Below, piece by piece: positions 34,816 through 46,524 of a stretch of DNA of 64,000 nt (position 1 is its first letter; every line of letters starts with the position of its first letter). Origin of the DNA: Typha latifolia (taxonomy: Eukaryota; Streptophyta; Magnoliopsida; Poales; Typhaceae); the NCBI GenBank assembly GCA_019914945.1, contig CM034107.1, forward strand, positions 8,246,001 through 8,310,000, read 5' to 3'. Position numbers and translations under genes: made by a program. The notes under the pieces are model-generated. The model worked only from the letters and a program-made list of their open reading frames with translations. It ran no database searches and had not been told where the DNA came from.

Positions 34816-36463
34816 TGTAACATTCCCCCTCCCTTTCTTCTTTTCTTTCTTCTTCTTCTTCTTTCTCTTCTTTTCTCCCCCTGCAGCCACCATTTTTTCC
34901 CTTCTTCCTCCTATCGCGCCGGAGCGCCATCGAAGCCCGTCGATCCCATGGTACGACTCACTGGTAAGTCCCCTTTTGGCTTGTGAATTTAATTTTTGTT
35001 TAATTAGCGCAGTGGTATACTTCTTTCCCCCCCTTCCGTTATTCGTCTCATCGTGCAGTAGGCTGGCCGGCGACCTCGTGTCGATACCGTGACGAGCCGG
35101 AGAGCTTCCCCTCGTCATCCTCTCTCGCTAGGTACCTTTCTTGAGTACTCTAGGCCGTCGGTTGAGGCTACACCCCGTAGCCTCCCGTCGCTAGTTTCTC
35201 GAGGCTTTTCTGGCAGCCGGGGACGATGTGTCCCCTCTTTCTTAGGTCGATCGCATTCCTCTCCCTTCGTGGGAGCTTGAGCAACCGTCTAATGGGGCTC
35301 TTATGGCTCGTTGGGTTGTTTTAGCAAAATCCATGACCGCCGGCCATAGAGGCCTCCCGTCGTCGCCAGCCACCTTGACTAGCCGACCATTGGTCCTTGT
35401 TGGCTTCTTTGTTATGCTGGATTCAAGCTTCCTTACTATTTCCCTCGGCTCTCTATCGGGCTGCTCCTCGTCGCCATCGGCAACCATCTCCTCCCTTGGT
35501 GAGTCTGTCGTCGAGTGAGAGAGGAGGAGGTGAGTGTGAGTTGGCTGCGGTGCAGCCTAGCCTAGCTCGAGTTGGGTTGGGTTGCAGCACAGCCCAAGTG
35601 GAGTCTTGGCTAGATTGGATTTTGGGCCAATCTTTGAGTTAGTGTAGGCAGGTTGGGCTGGGTGCACCCGAGCCCAGCTCTAGTGGGTGGGCTAGGTGCG
35701 GCTTAGCCCAGCTCTAATAATTTGGTGAGTTGGCCTGCGGCCCAACCCAAAAGGCTTTTAGGCCTAGTTGCCTCGGGGCTTCGAGCCCAATCTTAGGGGA
35801 TTTGTGCTTGGCCTTGAGCTGGTCCAAACAGATTAGTAGCACCTTAATTATTTAAATTTATGTTAGTCATCTTATTCATTATTCTTGCCAATTGGGCCTT
35901 AAGTTTGATCACCTTTGGAAGGTAGTCTAGTTAGCCATAATAATTGTTATATTAATAAATGAGGCAGTGGCATGTGAGTATTTCTATGAATTTGCTTTTA
36001 ATGGGAATTTAATTATAATTAGAGTTTGGTAATTATATTAGAGGTGCTTTTATTTTCAATAAAGTAAGTTAATTAAATGCAGTCTATTCTTTTCAATTTA
36101 AATGACAATAATGGGTGAAGCGGTAAATGTAATGATAATCACATTAATGAACTTTAATAGTGTGTCAGACTGTCATAATTAATATACCCACTCTATTGAA
36201 TTAATAAAGGTAAGGATTTTTGAATGGACCTACTTAAACCTATATTGAATGTCAGTAGGGTTATTTAATTAATTAGTGGTAGAATTATTATATTACTTTC
36301 ATCATCGAGGTTCTCATGTTTTATTACTTTCATTATCGAGGTGGACTCTGTGCTATGCAAGGATGATTCATGGCGTAGTTGAAGTTGATTAACTTGGAAA
36401 CATGTCAGGCAAGTAAATTCTCCGTAGTCTAAAAATAGTGTAACATTGATGTGATGTTAACTT
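34816..36463 (+). mobile_element. gypsy family A 5' LTR, segment 1
   Basis: Starts TGTAACATTCCC. The first 700 bp match the LTR that starts at 60087 (TGTAATATCCC): a TTC-rich run, 'ccgcagccaccatttt' and a 'ggagcgccatcg' stretch, then further shared blocks to 'gctctctatc.ggctgctcc'. The LTR is interrupted by a copia solo LTR at 36464 and resumes at 37243. The GC-rich ORFs here occur in both LTR copies but are broken differently, so I do not call a gene. Confidence 0.8.
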
Positions 36464-37242
36464 TGAAAAAATCCCTAGACACAAGTATGTATCTAAATAC
36501 TAGGCAATGATATCACTCGTTCAGTTAAGTAAAAGTCCGAAGAAATATTCAGAACAAAAGCAGAGATGAACGCCAAGATTTTAACGTGGAAAAACCCAAA
36601 CGGGAAAAAACCACGGATCCAAACTCGGATCAAAACCAATCACTAGAATAGTAGCAGTTACAAGACTGACTCACAAAACAACCCGTCGATCCAAACGACT
36701 TTGTTCCTCTCAGTCTTGATCGCTAGAACCCACGATTCCAAGTCTTATCCGTACTCACAAATCCAAGTCTTATCCGTACTCACGAAAGTCCAATTTTATC
36801 AAACTTCGTTGGTGCGTTCGAACGCGGCCCGGGTGCGTTCGAACGGCATGACTTAAACTCAGGTGCGTTCGAACGGGCCCGAGTGCGTTCGAACGCGACA
36901 ACTTGAATTCTTCAGGTTGCGTTCGAACGCGTTTGTGAACGCAGCTCTCGGTCTGTGTGAACGCAGTACCCGCGTTTGAACGCGTTTGTGAATGCGGCTC
37001 TCTGTCTATGTGAACGCAGTACCCTCGTTCGAACGCGTTTGTGAACGCGGCTCTCTGTTTGTGTGAACGTAGTACCCGCGTTCGAACGCGTTTGTGAACG
37101 CGGTGTGAACTCGACGGCTTTTCTCCAATAATCTTGCAATTCTTCAAACCAGAGATATTCTAGACTTGTGTAAAGCTCATATACATGAAAAAATACACTT
37201 AGAATATTTTGTACACAATTGCCAACAAATAAAAACCTAACA
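36464..37242 (-). mobile_element. copia solo LTR (LTR B) with target duplication AACTT
   Basis: TGAAAAAATCC...CCTAACA, 779 bp, the same family as 7338-8363. No internal sequence or primer site lies beside it. Identical 5-bp repeats AACTT flank it (36459-36463 and 37243-37247), showing that two LTRs recombined to leave one. About 250 bp are missing relative to LTR D, near 36735, where a short 'caagtcttatccgtactcac' segment is duplicated. Confidence 0.93.
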
Positions 37243-38221
37243 AACTTTATTAATGCATGATATACAAATCACGTATGTGCAAATAATTTATTTACTAGTA
37301 AACATTATTATATTTACTTACTACTTCATAGTTATTTACAGATTGTTAGTATACCTGAGTATGATAACTTTGTTATACATGACATGTGATTGATGATGTG
37401 ATCATTGCACTATTTGCATGTATTACCATGTAGTTAAGTCCAAACTAGGTAGTGCCTCTCACTAACTCAACCCGGGGTTAAATGTAGAGTTCATTATGTG
37501 GTGCCTATGAGATAAATGGTCTATGCCTGAGGTCGTTAGCCTGAGTGGCATTTAGGCGATCACACTGCCCTGTCAGATACTAGACACTCATGATATGAAA
37601 CTACGATTGGAATGTAGGGGTCTTAGACCTAGCGGTACCCAATGACACAAGGTCATGGCGTCCATTGATGAGCTGAGTGCTCTTGACTATCCCGCTGTGA
37701 GCGGTGATGATTGTAGAGATAAAGATATGGACTTATGACTGGAGTCCTTAGTCTATTGGCCATAGACAACCAATCATATGCAGTGTCGCCAAGCATGTAT
37801 AGGCGATAGTACCGCTAGATATCTATCCCTTCTCGATGTATGAGATGATTAGTAAGCATGCGTTTATGATGTGGTGGATAGCTTGATGCACATATCATGA
37901 TGATTTATGGCCATGGCTCTGTGGGAGCATGAGAGCAAAGATTTGATAGTTTAAACGATGCATATCACGTATTCCCTTATTATTCTATGTGAGTTGTAGA
38001 TATGGATATGATAGACATGTTGCATGGATGCATTATTATGATCATGTTGTTATACATGCATATTTTGTGACATCATTTCTTACACTACTTTTAGACTGTA
38101 GCTTTGTGCTCGCCACATTCGGTGAAAATATTTTCAAATTAATTGATGGCCCCGAGTTCGTAAAGAGCTGGTGAAAAGTTGTTCATAGTCTCTTTTATCT
38201 ATTTCACTGTGGTACGCAGAT
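37243..38221 (+). mobile_element. gypsy family A 5' LTR, segment 2
   Basis: Continuation of the family A LTR after the copia solo LTR. It is non-coding, and the next interruption is the family B LTR at 38222. It is assigned to the LTR by position: the LTR end and primer site appear after the second interruption. Confidence 0.65.
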
Positions 38222-41200
38222 TGTAATAACCCAAGTAGGGTTAAGATAAAAGAGAAAAGGGTGGCCTGGTGCCCATGCAAGCTTAGCAGCTTGCATGGCG
38301 AGGCGCCACTCGCCCACCGCCGTTGCCGCAGCCCAACCGGCTACGACCGCTGGCCGTGGTGGGCCCCGGCACCGTCGCCCTTTTTCCCTCCACCGCCTCT
38401 CTCTCTCTCCCTCTCTCTCTCACACACACTCTCTCTCTAACGGCCACCCTCTCACTCTACTCTCTTTATTCTCTCTCGCACTCCTTTCTCTCCTCATTGC
38501 CGACACCTTCCCTAGAGCCTCCGCTGCTAGTGAGATCTCTCACTCCCCCTTTCTTTCCTTTTCTTCCTCTCTCTTTCTTGCCTTGAGCTCGGGCTCGCCG
38601 TAGCCGAGCTGTTGGCGAGAGGCCGGCCGCTGGCTAGCCAGCAGTGGCCAAGCCCCTTCTCGCCAGCCCGGGTCCGCTCCCTCTTCCCTTCTCCTTCTTC
38701 TCTTCTCTTCTCTTTTTCTTCTTCTTCTTTACTTTCTTTCTTCTTCTTCTTTCTTCTTTTTCTTCTTCCTCAGCTATTCCCCCTTATGCAACAGTGCTGG
38801 GCTCAGCCCAGTAATGTAGCAGACAGTGCCGAGCCCAGCGCTATGACGAGGTAATTGCTCCCTTTTAATTTGTTACATTAATTATATGATTTAGTTTCTA
38901 AAATTTAGGTAAATCAGTTTATCTAGACGGTAGATTATTTTGATAATTTACACACTAGTATAAGTATTAGCTAAGTATTTTAGTATAATAATTTATTAAT
39001 TATATTTATAAACACTTGCATATGATTATATATAGTTTAGCCATTGTTTATTAGATTAATACATGTAATCATATTGATAATAATCTTATATTTTATATAG
39101 TTAGTTTTATTAAAAATAATTAAATTATATAAGTTTCTATTAATGTTTATGTATGCTTATACATGCATATATTTAATATATTTGAATATGCAATGTGTTT
39201 CTAGCACCTTATTATTATTATATATTATTTTCTATGTAATAAAATGCTGAGCTCAAATAATTATTTTTATATTTATGGATAATGATTATTATATGTATGA
39301 TTAGTAACTAGTTAAGTAAAAGTAGTAATTGCCAAATAATTGAATTATAGTTAGTTATTTATATACATATATTTTAATTATATTATTGTATATCTGATTC
39401 TTTTATGCTTAAAGAGGTTAATTATTATATGCCTAATATATAATTAGAATAAGGACATCTGAATTATATATATAATGTATATCAAGTTATTTAATAAAAT
39501 CAAATAATTTATTATATTTTGCACCAATGAATTCTAAATGGGATAAACGACTAACATCATATTACTTAAATAAATTTAGATTCTGACCCCCCTATTTAAG
39601 ACCCCGTGGACTTAGCTATCGAGGTTTGATCGTTGTCGTAGCAACGTGAACGAGTGGTTCTTTGATATTTGCAGTGGTGGTGAGTAGTCTTATCCCCTAG
39701 ACGCCTTTCTCAAATTAGAATATATTATATATAATGTACATGCATGTTTTGGCCTCTAGTATGATTATATGACTTTATCTAGAGATAATTTCAGTCAAAC
39801 ATATTTTATCATGTATTTGATTATGCTAATCTGAGATATAAGTACATTAGTGATATATAGAGATGATTGGAGATGATTCTACTGTTATGGTTGTATGTCG
39901 GGATGAACTCTATCATGAGTGTGCATGTGATAGACTAGTAGGAATATGCATGTGTTAGATACATGATTAGAGTCTACATTATATTATTTTTCTCTTGGCT
40001 TCTTTACCACTTAAATTCCCAAGTTGCATGATCTGTTACAGTACTGAATATATGCATATGATTTATTATGTATAAGAAATCATAAAAATACATATGTATG
40101 TGATGTGATATGATGTGATGGTTGGAACGGTATCTGGTCCGGACTGGTACTAGACATACTCTTAGCATATGACAGAGTATGGTGATGGCCGATGGTTGTA
40201 CTCTTAGCGTATGATAAGATATAACTATCATTAATATACCCTTAGCGTATGATAGGGTATAACTATCATTAATATACCCTTAGCATATGGTAGGGTATGA
40301 TTTATCTACAGAGATACCCTTAGCGTATGGCAAGATATGATTTATCTATAGAGATACTCTTGGCGTATGAGAGGATATGCTCTGAGCTTATGACATGATG
40401 TGTATCGAGTTTGGAGCCGAGTACCGTAGTCCAGCATAATGGATGATATTCAGAGTTGAGACAGATGATTGTGATCGTGAGAGATATGTGGATTATATTT
40501 GCCTTTGACATATACAATTACCTAGTGATTGGCATGCATCATGCATTATCATTGGTGTGACTAGTATCATTGGATCATGATTGTTATACATGATATATTG
40601 TTATATTTGGTGATGTTATATGGTGATTTCATCATGTGATATATTTTAGGTTGATGATATAATATGTTCATTCATGAGAATTAATTTTATTCATATATAT
40701 GTCATTGATGATACATATATTCATGCTCATATATGACATCATATTACTTTTTGATTCATATTATCTAGTACATGATTTACTCTTTATTTGGCATCACTAA
40801 TTCAGGGTAAAGTCTATTTACTTAGCCTTTTGCTCATGACTCTCTTTGTTTTCTCCTTTCCAAAAACTAAGGTGAATGAGTGGAGTAGAATACTCCCTTG
40901 GAGGTCTTGTCAATGGGTGAAGAGTAGAGTGTGGTTAGTGTTATATGCTAGATGAGTTATCTTATCTGATGTATGAGTGCACATCCCCCAAAGTGTGTCT
41001 TTATCCTTGTCTTATAGTCTAGTAGGTGACTTTATACTTGTATAATTATGTATATACCACCGTTGTGTATATGTTATGGTGAAAAACTCTTAATGATGTG
41101 TTGTGGCTTGTGTGGAGCCCAAGTAGGGTTATCCGTGTACTGTTGATAGTTAGACTTGTGTTATTCTTAGTTTAGATGTTGTGGATAAATTTATGATGTT

Positions 41201-41304
41201 GATACATGTTTATTTGATTGTTAGTAACTAACCAAATAGTCAGGTGCCACGCACGTGTCATGTGGGCTCGTGCCATGCACGTGTTTAGGGTTGTGGGTGT
41301 TACA
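38222..41304 (+). mobile_element. gypsy family B solo LTR (3.1 kb)
   Basis: TGTAATAACCC...GGGTGTTACA, same family as 477-3337 and 54345-57332. Flanking pentamers are CAGAT and CATGT, so a target duplication, if any, has decayed. No primer site, polypurine tract or coding region adjoins it. CT-rich and TTC-rich tracts lie near the start and about six short subrepeats lie at 40140-40385. Confidence 0.85.
40140..40385. repeat. About 40-bp subrepeats with hairpin arms in family B LTR
   Basis: About six units built on ACCCTTAGCGTATGATAGGGT, in which ACCCT and AGGGT are inverted. Spacers alternate between 'ataactatcattaat' and 'atgatttatctac'. The other family B LTRs have fewer, more diverged units (about 56275-56340 and 1420-1480). 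Confidence 0.85.
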
Positions 41305-41514
41305 CATGTATTTACCCTATTTAAGTTATATGTGTATGTATTTTGGTGCTTGTTGTAGCTTGTGGTATTTTGGGTTTCTTTGTTGTATGTTTTTATAGAA
41401 ATGTGGGATTTTTACCTTATTATTGTGTAGAAACTTGACCAACAGGTCATGTGGAAACCACGTGAGTTCCACCCACGTGGGAGGCACGTATATTTGGTGG
41501 TGAGTGTTTCAACA
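41305..41514 (+). mobile_element. gypsy family A 5' LTR, terminal segment
   Basis: Final part of the interrupted LTR, ending ...GTGTTTCA(ACA) directly before a mutated primer binding site. Removing the two insertions gives an LTR of roughly 2.8 kb. Confidence 0.7.
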
Positions 41515-41531
41515 TGGTATTAGAGTTCAGG
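41515..41531 (+). other. Mutated primer binding site, gypsy family A
   Basis: TGGTATTAGAGTTCAGG. The initiator tRNA-Met site TGGTATCAGAGC is recognisable with a C-to-T change and a later mismatch. Confidence 0.75.
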
Positions 41532-42841
41532 TTTCAGCAAATAATTCAGCAAGCTTTCCAAATACTATCCATATGAGTGACGTGTAGGAAAACGTAGAGA
41601 CTGCCCATGGATGGATGTGTTTGACATTAGCGATATCTAAGTGTTTCTTTTGAAATTCATAAATTAAATGAATACGAATTTAGAAATTGTGTTGGTAAAT
41701 AAGTAATGCATTGTTACTCACATAAATCAGGTAATTTGCCTGCTAATTATCTTTAGCATTGTGAAGTCACATGTGTAACAGGGTTAGAAGGTAAAAAGTT
41801 AAGGATTACATTTTGCCATTCATGTGTGGTAATTTATATTGAAAATGATATGAAACTATATGCTGAGGTCTTGATATTAGTCAAAAAAAAAGTGAGTTAA
41901 AGATGAATACTTTTGCCAATCTTCATATGTACTGCTATTTTGAGTTTCCTTGGTAGAGTGTGGACCCTATCCTGTATTAAGTGTATTCTAATTCTGTGGT
42001 AAGTGGATCTAAGTCATCTCATGATTAGTGTAGTGAGTGGCTGGTTCCTCGGCTAGATTTGTAGCCAAATTCATGAGTTCGTAATGATTGAGTTGTTATT
42101 GCAATTGTCAGTGTGTATCTTTGACCTTTATTATATCTTGGTGCGCTCAATATTTTGATATGAGGCATAGGAGTAAATTGATTGTTGAGTTAAGCGAAAT
42201 TATTCTATTTGTGAAATAAATTAGTCGAAGTGGAATATTAGGTGGTGGACTGATTGCTAGCACGGTTGTCACTTGTTTGATATTTCATGGTGCACCATCT
42301 TTGTTTGACGATGCTTTTTAAAGTTTAGTTGGTTTTATTTTATTTTATTTTCTTTTCTTTCTTTTCCTTAAAAAAAGTGTATTATATCATGACGGATCGA
42401 CTTTTGTGACAAGTGACTAAGTGCGTGCATCATATTACCGGAGCTTGAATAGTTGTCAATTTAGGGCGTTTAAGGTTGGAAGGTAATTTGATGGTGAGTT
42501 ATTGATGTCTAGTTAGAGGTCGCCTTAGTGTAGGGCCTTTCCTGAGTACCAACTAGCTAGTCCTTAGTGGGTGCATGTTTGCCACCTTTGTTGTCTAAAG
42601 TTTTCGTTGGGTGTTGATAATGTCTAAAATGATACTTGACATCATATTAGTTTTTCTTTTATTATTGATAAGAACATTAGAGAAGTTAATTTTATGATGT
42701 CTGCTTGGATAATTTGAGTAATGTTGAAAAACTTCAGTCTATAGATCATGGAACTCGGAGAGTTGGACGGCTAGTATTAAGTTAAAATCTACCGACAAGT
42801 GAGAGCTGACTCTTGGTTAATTCAAATTGGTGAATGATATT
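41532..42841 (+). mobile_element. gypsy family A interior, segment 1 (decayed)
   Basis: Follows the primer site, so it should be leader and gag, but no gag motif survives. Ends at the copia insertion. Confidence 0.5.
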
Positions 42842-43575
42842 TGAAAAAACCCCTAGACACAAGTATGTATCTAAATACTAGGCAATGATATCACTCGTTC
42901 GCTTAAGTAAAAGTCCGTAGAAATATTAAGAACGAAAGCAGAGATGAACGCCAAGATTTTAACGTGGAAAAACCCAAACGAAAAAAAATCACGGATCCAA
43001 ACTCGGATCAAAACCAATCACTAGAATAGTAGAAGTTACAAGACTGACTCTCAAAACAACCCGTCGATCAAAACGACTTTATTCCTCTCAGTCTTGCTCG
43101 CTAGAACCCACGATTCACCGCTTCTCGTGATTGAAGTCCAATCTCAGTAACCCTCGAGATTGATCTGTCGTCTAGATAGCCCTTAAGATGAAAGATTAAA
43201 TTCTTGTAGATGAGTGGAACGCAGCTCTCGGTCTGTGTGAACGCAGTACCCACGTTCGAACGCGTTTGTGAACGCGGCTCTCTATCTGTGTGAACGCAGT
43301 ACCCGCGTTCGAACGCGCTTGTGAACGCGGCTCTCTGTTTGTGTGAACACAGTACCCGCGTTCGAACGCGCTTGTGAACACGGCTCTCTGTCTGTGTGAA
43401 CGCAGATTCCGCGTTTGAACGCGTTTGTGAACGCGGTGTGAACTCGACGGCTTTTCTCCAATAATCTTGCAATTCTTCAAACCAGAGATATTCTAGACTT
43501 GTGTAAAGCTCATATACATGAAAAAATACACTTAAAATATTTTGTACACAATTGCCAACAAATAAAAACCTAACA
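42842..43575 (-). mobile_element. copia 3' LTR (LTR C), internally deleted
   Basis: 734 bp, TGAAAAAACC...CCTAACA. Compared with LTR D about 310 bp are gone between 'gatgagtgga' and 'acgcagctctcgg'. The short sequence GAAC occurs at both break sites in LTR D, which points to microhomology-linked deletion. It holds about four 53-bp units. Confidence 0.92.
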
Positions 43576-43596
43576 ATCTCCCCCTTTGGCAATTTG
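43576..43596 (-). other. Polypurine tract of copia copy 2
   Basis: The minus strand reads GCCAAAGGGGGAGAT immediately before the LTR start TGTTAGG. Confidence 0.88.
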
Positions 43597-43931
43597 TGAC
43601 AAAACACATAGGTTACAAGTTATTACAAAGACTTCAAATGAGCAATCAACAAGACTAGAATATTTTGCACATCAATCCCTGCGAATAAACATATACCAAT
43701 CCAAGATCAAGTGAAAATAACTTGAAATGAATAAACAATCCAACCACAAGTTATCAATGGAGCATAAGTTCAAAAGTACTTAAACAGACAAAGTACACAA
43801 TTTCTCCAAGCAAAGTTATAAGCAAGATTATAAAGACAAAAAGACTCTAATAAACTCCCCCTATTGCCTTGCTCCCCCTACACACCTAGACACCTAGACA
43901 CTCTCCCCCTTTTTGCCACAAATGCCAAAGA

Positions 43932-44981
43932 CTAGGAACTCGGAGGAAACTGACGCTGAAGAATCGTCAACACAGAGTCAAGTACAGTCCCTTGACGAGC
44001 TTGCTCAGCTCGTAAATCAGTCACTGCGGAATGGAGATCCCGCACTTGAGTACTAAGCTGATCGAAACGAGTAGAGAACTGTGGTAACTCCCCCTTAAAG
44101 TGAGATGTGTCACCGTCAGAGCTATCATCAGAACTGTCAGGGTGAGATGAGCGACCAGCGGCGGAAGAGGACGGCTTGAGAGGAGACGACTGGTCGTGAG
44201 CTTGACTCCGCTTAAGAGTAATCCGATCCAACGGTTTGTGCGAAGTAATGGAAGGTTCCGAAGCATCCACACGCACCCCACTCTGAATGCACAAATTTGT
44301 AATAAAAATGCCAAACGGTAACCCTTCACGAGGTGCTTCTTTCTGTGCAGCTATGAGAATCGAATCATAGATCACCACAGCCAAATCAACAGAGACTCCA
44401 GATAACATTGCATGAAGAAGGAATGCACGATCCAGACTGATACTGGAATGTCGAGTCTTGGGAGTAACGTTGGACAAACAAAACAGGTGAAGCATGCGAG
44501 CCACTGATGTCAGTTTCGCATGCGGCATCATGTTTCCCTTCCAACGTTCCCCTTTGATCAGTACTGTGCCAGCATATTCATCGACATCAGGAAGTGGAGC
44601 AGACATGGGATACTGGAACTCACCATCAGGAAGACGAAGTTCAGCGCGAATAACATCAGAGTCCAAGTATACAGACACCCCACGAACAGTAGAACGAATA
44701 CAGCGTTCTAAAATTGTGGAATTACTAAAGAATTCGCGAACAACTTCCACATAAGCAGTCCCGCTCATCCGACACACTGATAACCATCCTCGCTCAGTAA
44801 ATATCTGTTCGATCCCCAAAGATGAAAAATCGGAAATGACCACGGGTCGTTCACAAATAATAGGACGGGTGCCAAAATTATGTTTGTATCGTCCTGCAGC
44901 CGTTGAAGTAGAAAACTTTGGGGCCGAAGATGGTGACGAAGGCGGCCTAGGTTTCTTGGAAACTGCAGCTTTCCTAGGCAT
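43932..44981 (-). CDS. Env-like / 'putative plant transposon protein' of Sirevirus, intact ORF
   Basis: Open for 349 codons from ATG 44981 (MPRKAAVSKKPRP); a longer frame to 45005 would need a TTG start. It has a basic, Ser/Pro-rich N-terminus, then a folded part (IIC.RPVVISDF, FTERGWLSVC, ERCIRSTVRGVSVYLD) that resembles the plant transposon protein domain often found downstream of pol in Sirevirus elements. Ser-rich acidic sequence follows (DSSDDSSDGDTSHF), then a C-terminal coiled coil (FDQLSTQVRDLHSAVTDL). I see no signal peptide or clear membrane segment, so a true envelope role is doubtful and its function is unknown. It lies between pol and the 3' LTR and is open while gag and pol of this copy are broken. 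Confidence 0.82.
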   Translation of the reverse strand: MPRKAAVSKKPRPPSSPSSAPKFSTSTAAGRYKHNFGTRPIICERPVVISDFSSLGIEQIFTERGWLSVCRMSGTAYVEVVREFFSNSTILERCIRSTVRGVSVYLDSDVIRAELRLPDGEFQYPMSAPLPDVDEYAGTVLIKGERWKGNMMPHAKLTSVARMLHLFCLSNVTPKTRHSSISLDRAFLLHAMLSGVSVDLAVVIYDSILIAAQKEAPREGLPFGIFITNLCIQSGVRVDASEPSITSHKPLDRITLKRSQAHDQSSPLKPSSSAAGRSSHPDSSDDSSDGDTSHFKGELPQFSTRFDQLSTQVRDLHSAVTDLRAEQARQGTVLDSVLTILQRQFPPSS

Positions 44982-46524
44982 TCTTGAGGAAGAAACAAGA
45001 TGCAAGTTTCAATACATGCCCAAAGCAACCAAAAAAAAAAAACAAGAAATCAAAAAGAAATCAAGAAACCATGAAGGCCCTAAATGAAATCCATCATCCA
45101 CTTGAAAACACTAAGATATCACGTTCAATCACACAAGAAACATCAAGATAGTAACTTTAACGTGATCAAAACTTGAAAACGCACGAAGTCAATCAAGATC
45201 AAAAGAATTAATTGAATAAAAAAATAGGAAAATTGATGGATGATCATACCTCGCAAAAGTGAAGAAAAACTCAGAAATTCGGCTGAAAGATGCAAGATCC
45301 GGAGGAGAACTACCCTCTAAAAGGGTTTGTAGTGAGAAATTTGATGAAAAATATCAAGATCTTGAAGATTTGAGAGGGAGGAAATGATGGGTTTCTAGGG
45401 TTTGGAAGATGGAAGATTAAAGAATCCTCGAGTGCGTTCGAACGCACCGTCCTGCGCGTTCGAACGCGCCAGTCACCGCGTTCGAACTCAAAAATTTGCG
45501 TTCGAATGCCCTTTTTTTTAAAATTAAAACTAAAACAAATCAAAAATCCTTTTGGAGATGCACTTCTAGAAAATTCAAAATAGATTCAAGACATAGAATA
45601 TGGCAATCAAATGAAATAAGTCATAGACAGATCAATCAAATCATCAAGAGCATATTATAATCAATTCTAATGCATCACTCAAAATTAAATTAATCTTGAT
45701 TGATCATAACAATATACATATGCAAGGTGAGCATAGATAATATGAAATATTCTTCTTAAATAAACTTTCCTATTTAAACAATGATACAACAGAGTAGTCA
45801 AACCGACTTAGTATTTAAATTTGTACTTTTCGACTTATTCGCCATAACCGAACAGGAATTTTTCCTGTATTATTTTTTTATACATAAACCATATAAGTGC
45901 AATGATGGCTTTCACACATGAGTAGGTAGCCTTTTTCTTATAGTACAAATCAAACAATGTGCGAGAATATATACACAAGTAGCAAAAAATTTTATTTAAT
46001 TTGCAAGTAATGTACTGAGTCAAACTGGACTCTAAACAAGATGACTTTCACACTAACTCATTGTAGCCCTTTTCATTGATCTTTTATGAACACATTTGTG
46101 ATGACTAAGCATGAGGTCAAACTGTGCAAATCAAGGTCAATAGTGAGCTATTTAAAAAGAATTTCATGATGTCATGCTCACTCAAGAATATACACACGTT
46201 ATGAGTGCATTAGTTTCAGTATAATTATCATAGAAGTTGAGAGAGTGAATAACTCAGAAATGATACAATATACTACAAGATGACAAAATTGACTATAATA
46301 ACTCATAATCAAGAGAAAAATAATATTTATATGTCAAGAGTATATTATTGAATCTAGGAGTGCATCAAAATTTTTTTATTTTTATGACAAACACTCTCGA
46401 CAAATCTGAAACTAAAAACAAAAGAAAATTTCAAAGTAAAGAAAACCTAAAACAAAACGAAAAAGAAAATAGTAAAAAATGAAACATGCAAACCAAAACA
46501 CGCAAACCAAAACAAAAAGAAAAT
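44982..46524 (-). mobile_element. copia spacer between pol and env-like ORF
   Basis: About 1.5 kb of non-coding element sequence. Around 45428-45510 there are four TTCGAA-centred palindromes like those in the LTRs. No recognised protein. Confidence 0.75.

Noticed and set aside
35089..35642. GC-rich ORFs in the family A LTR, with related frames at 60502-60862
   Set aside because: The frame is not conserved between the two LTR copies, and the sequence lies in an LTR rather than a gene.
36770..37147. Antisense ORFs with a repeated RVHKRVRTRVLRSH peptide (also at 7981-8339, 43196-43607 and 51259-51704)
   Set aside because: They are translations of the LTR tandem repeat on the strand of the element, present only where the repeat is, and broken differently in each LTR.
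38217..41309. Target duplication for the family B LTR at 38222-41304
   Set aside because: Flanks read CAGAT and CATGT, only three of five matching, so I do not claim an intact duplication.
43932..44981. Reading the copia 3' ORF as a genuine viral envelope glycoprotein
   Set aside because: No signal peptide, transmembrane segment or cysteine pattern is visible; it fits the plant transposon protein type instead.
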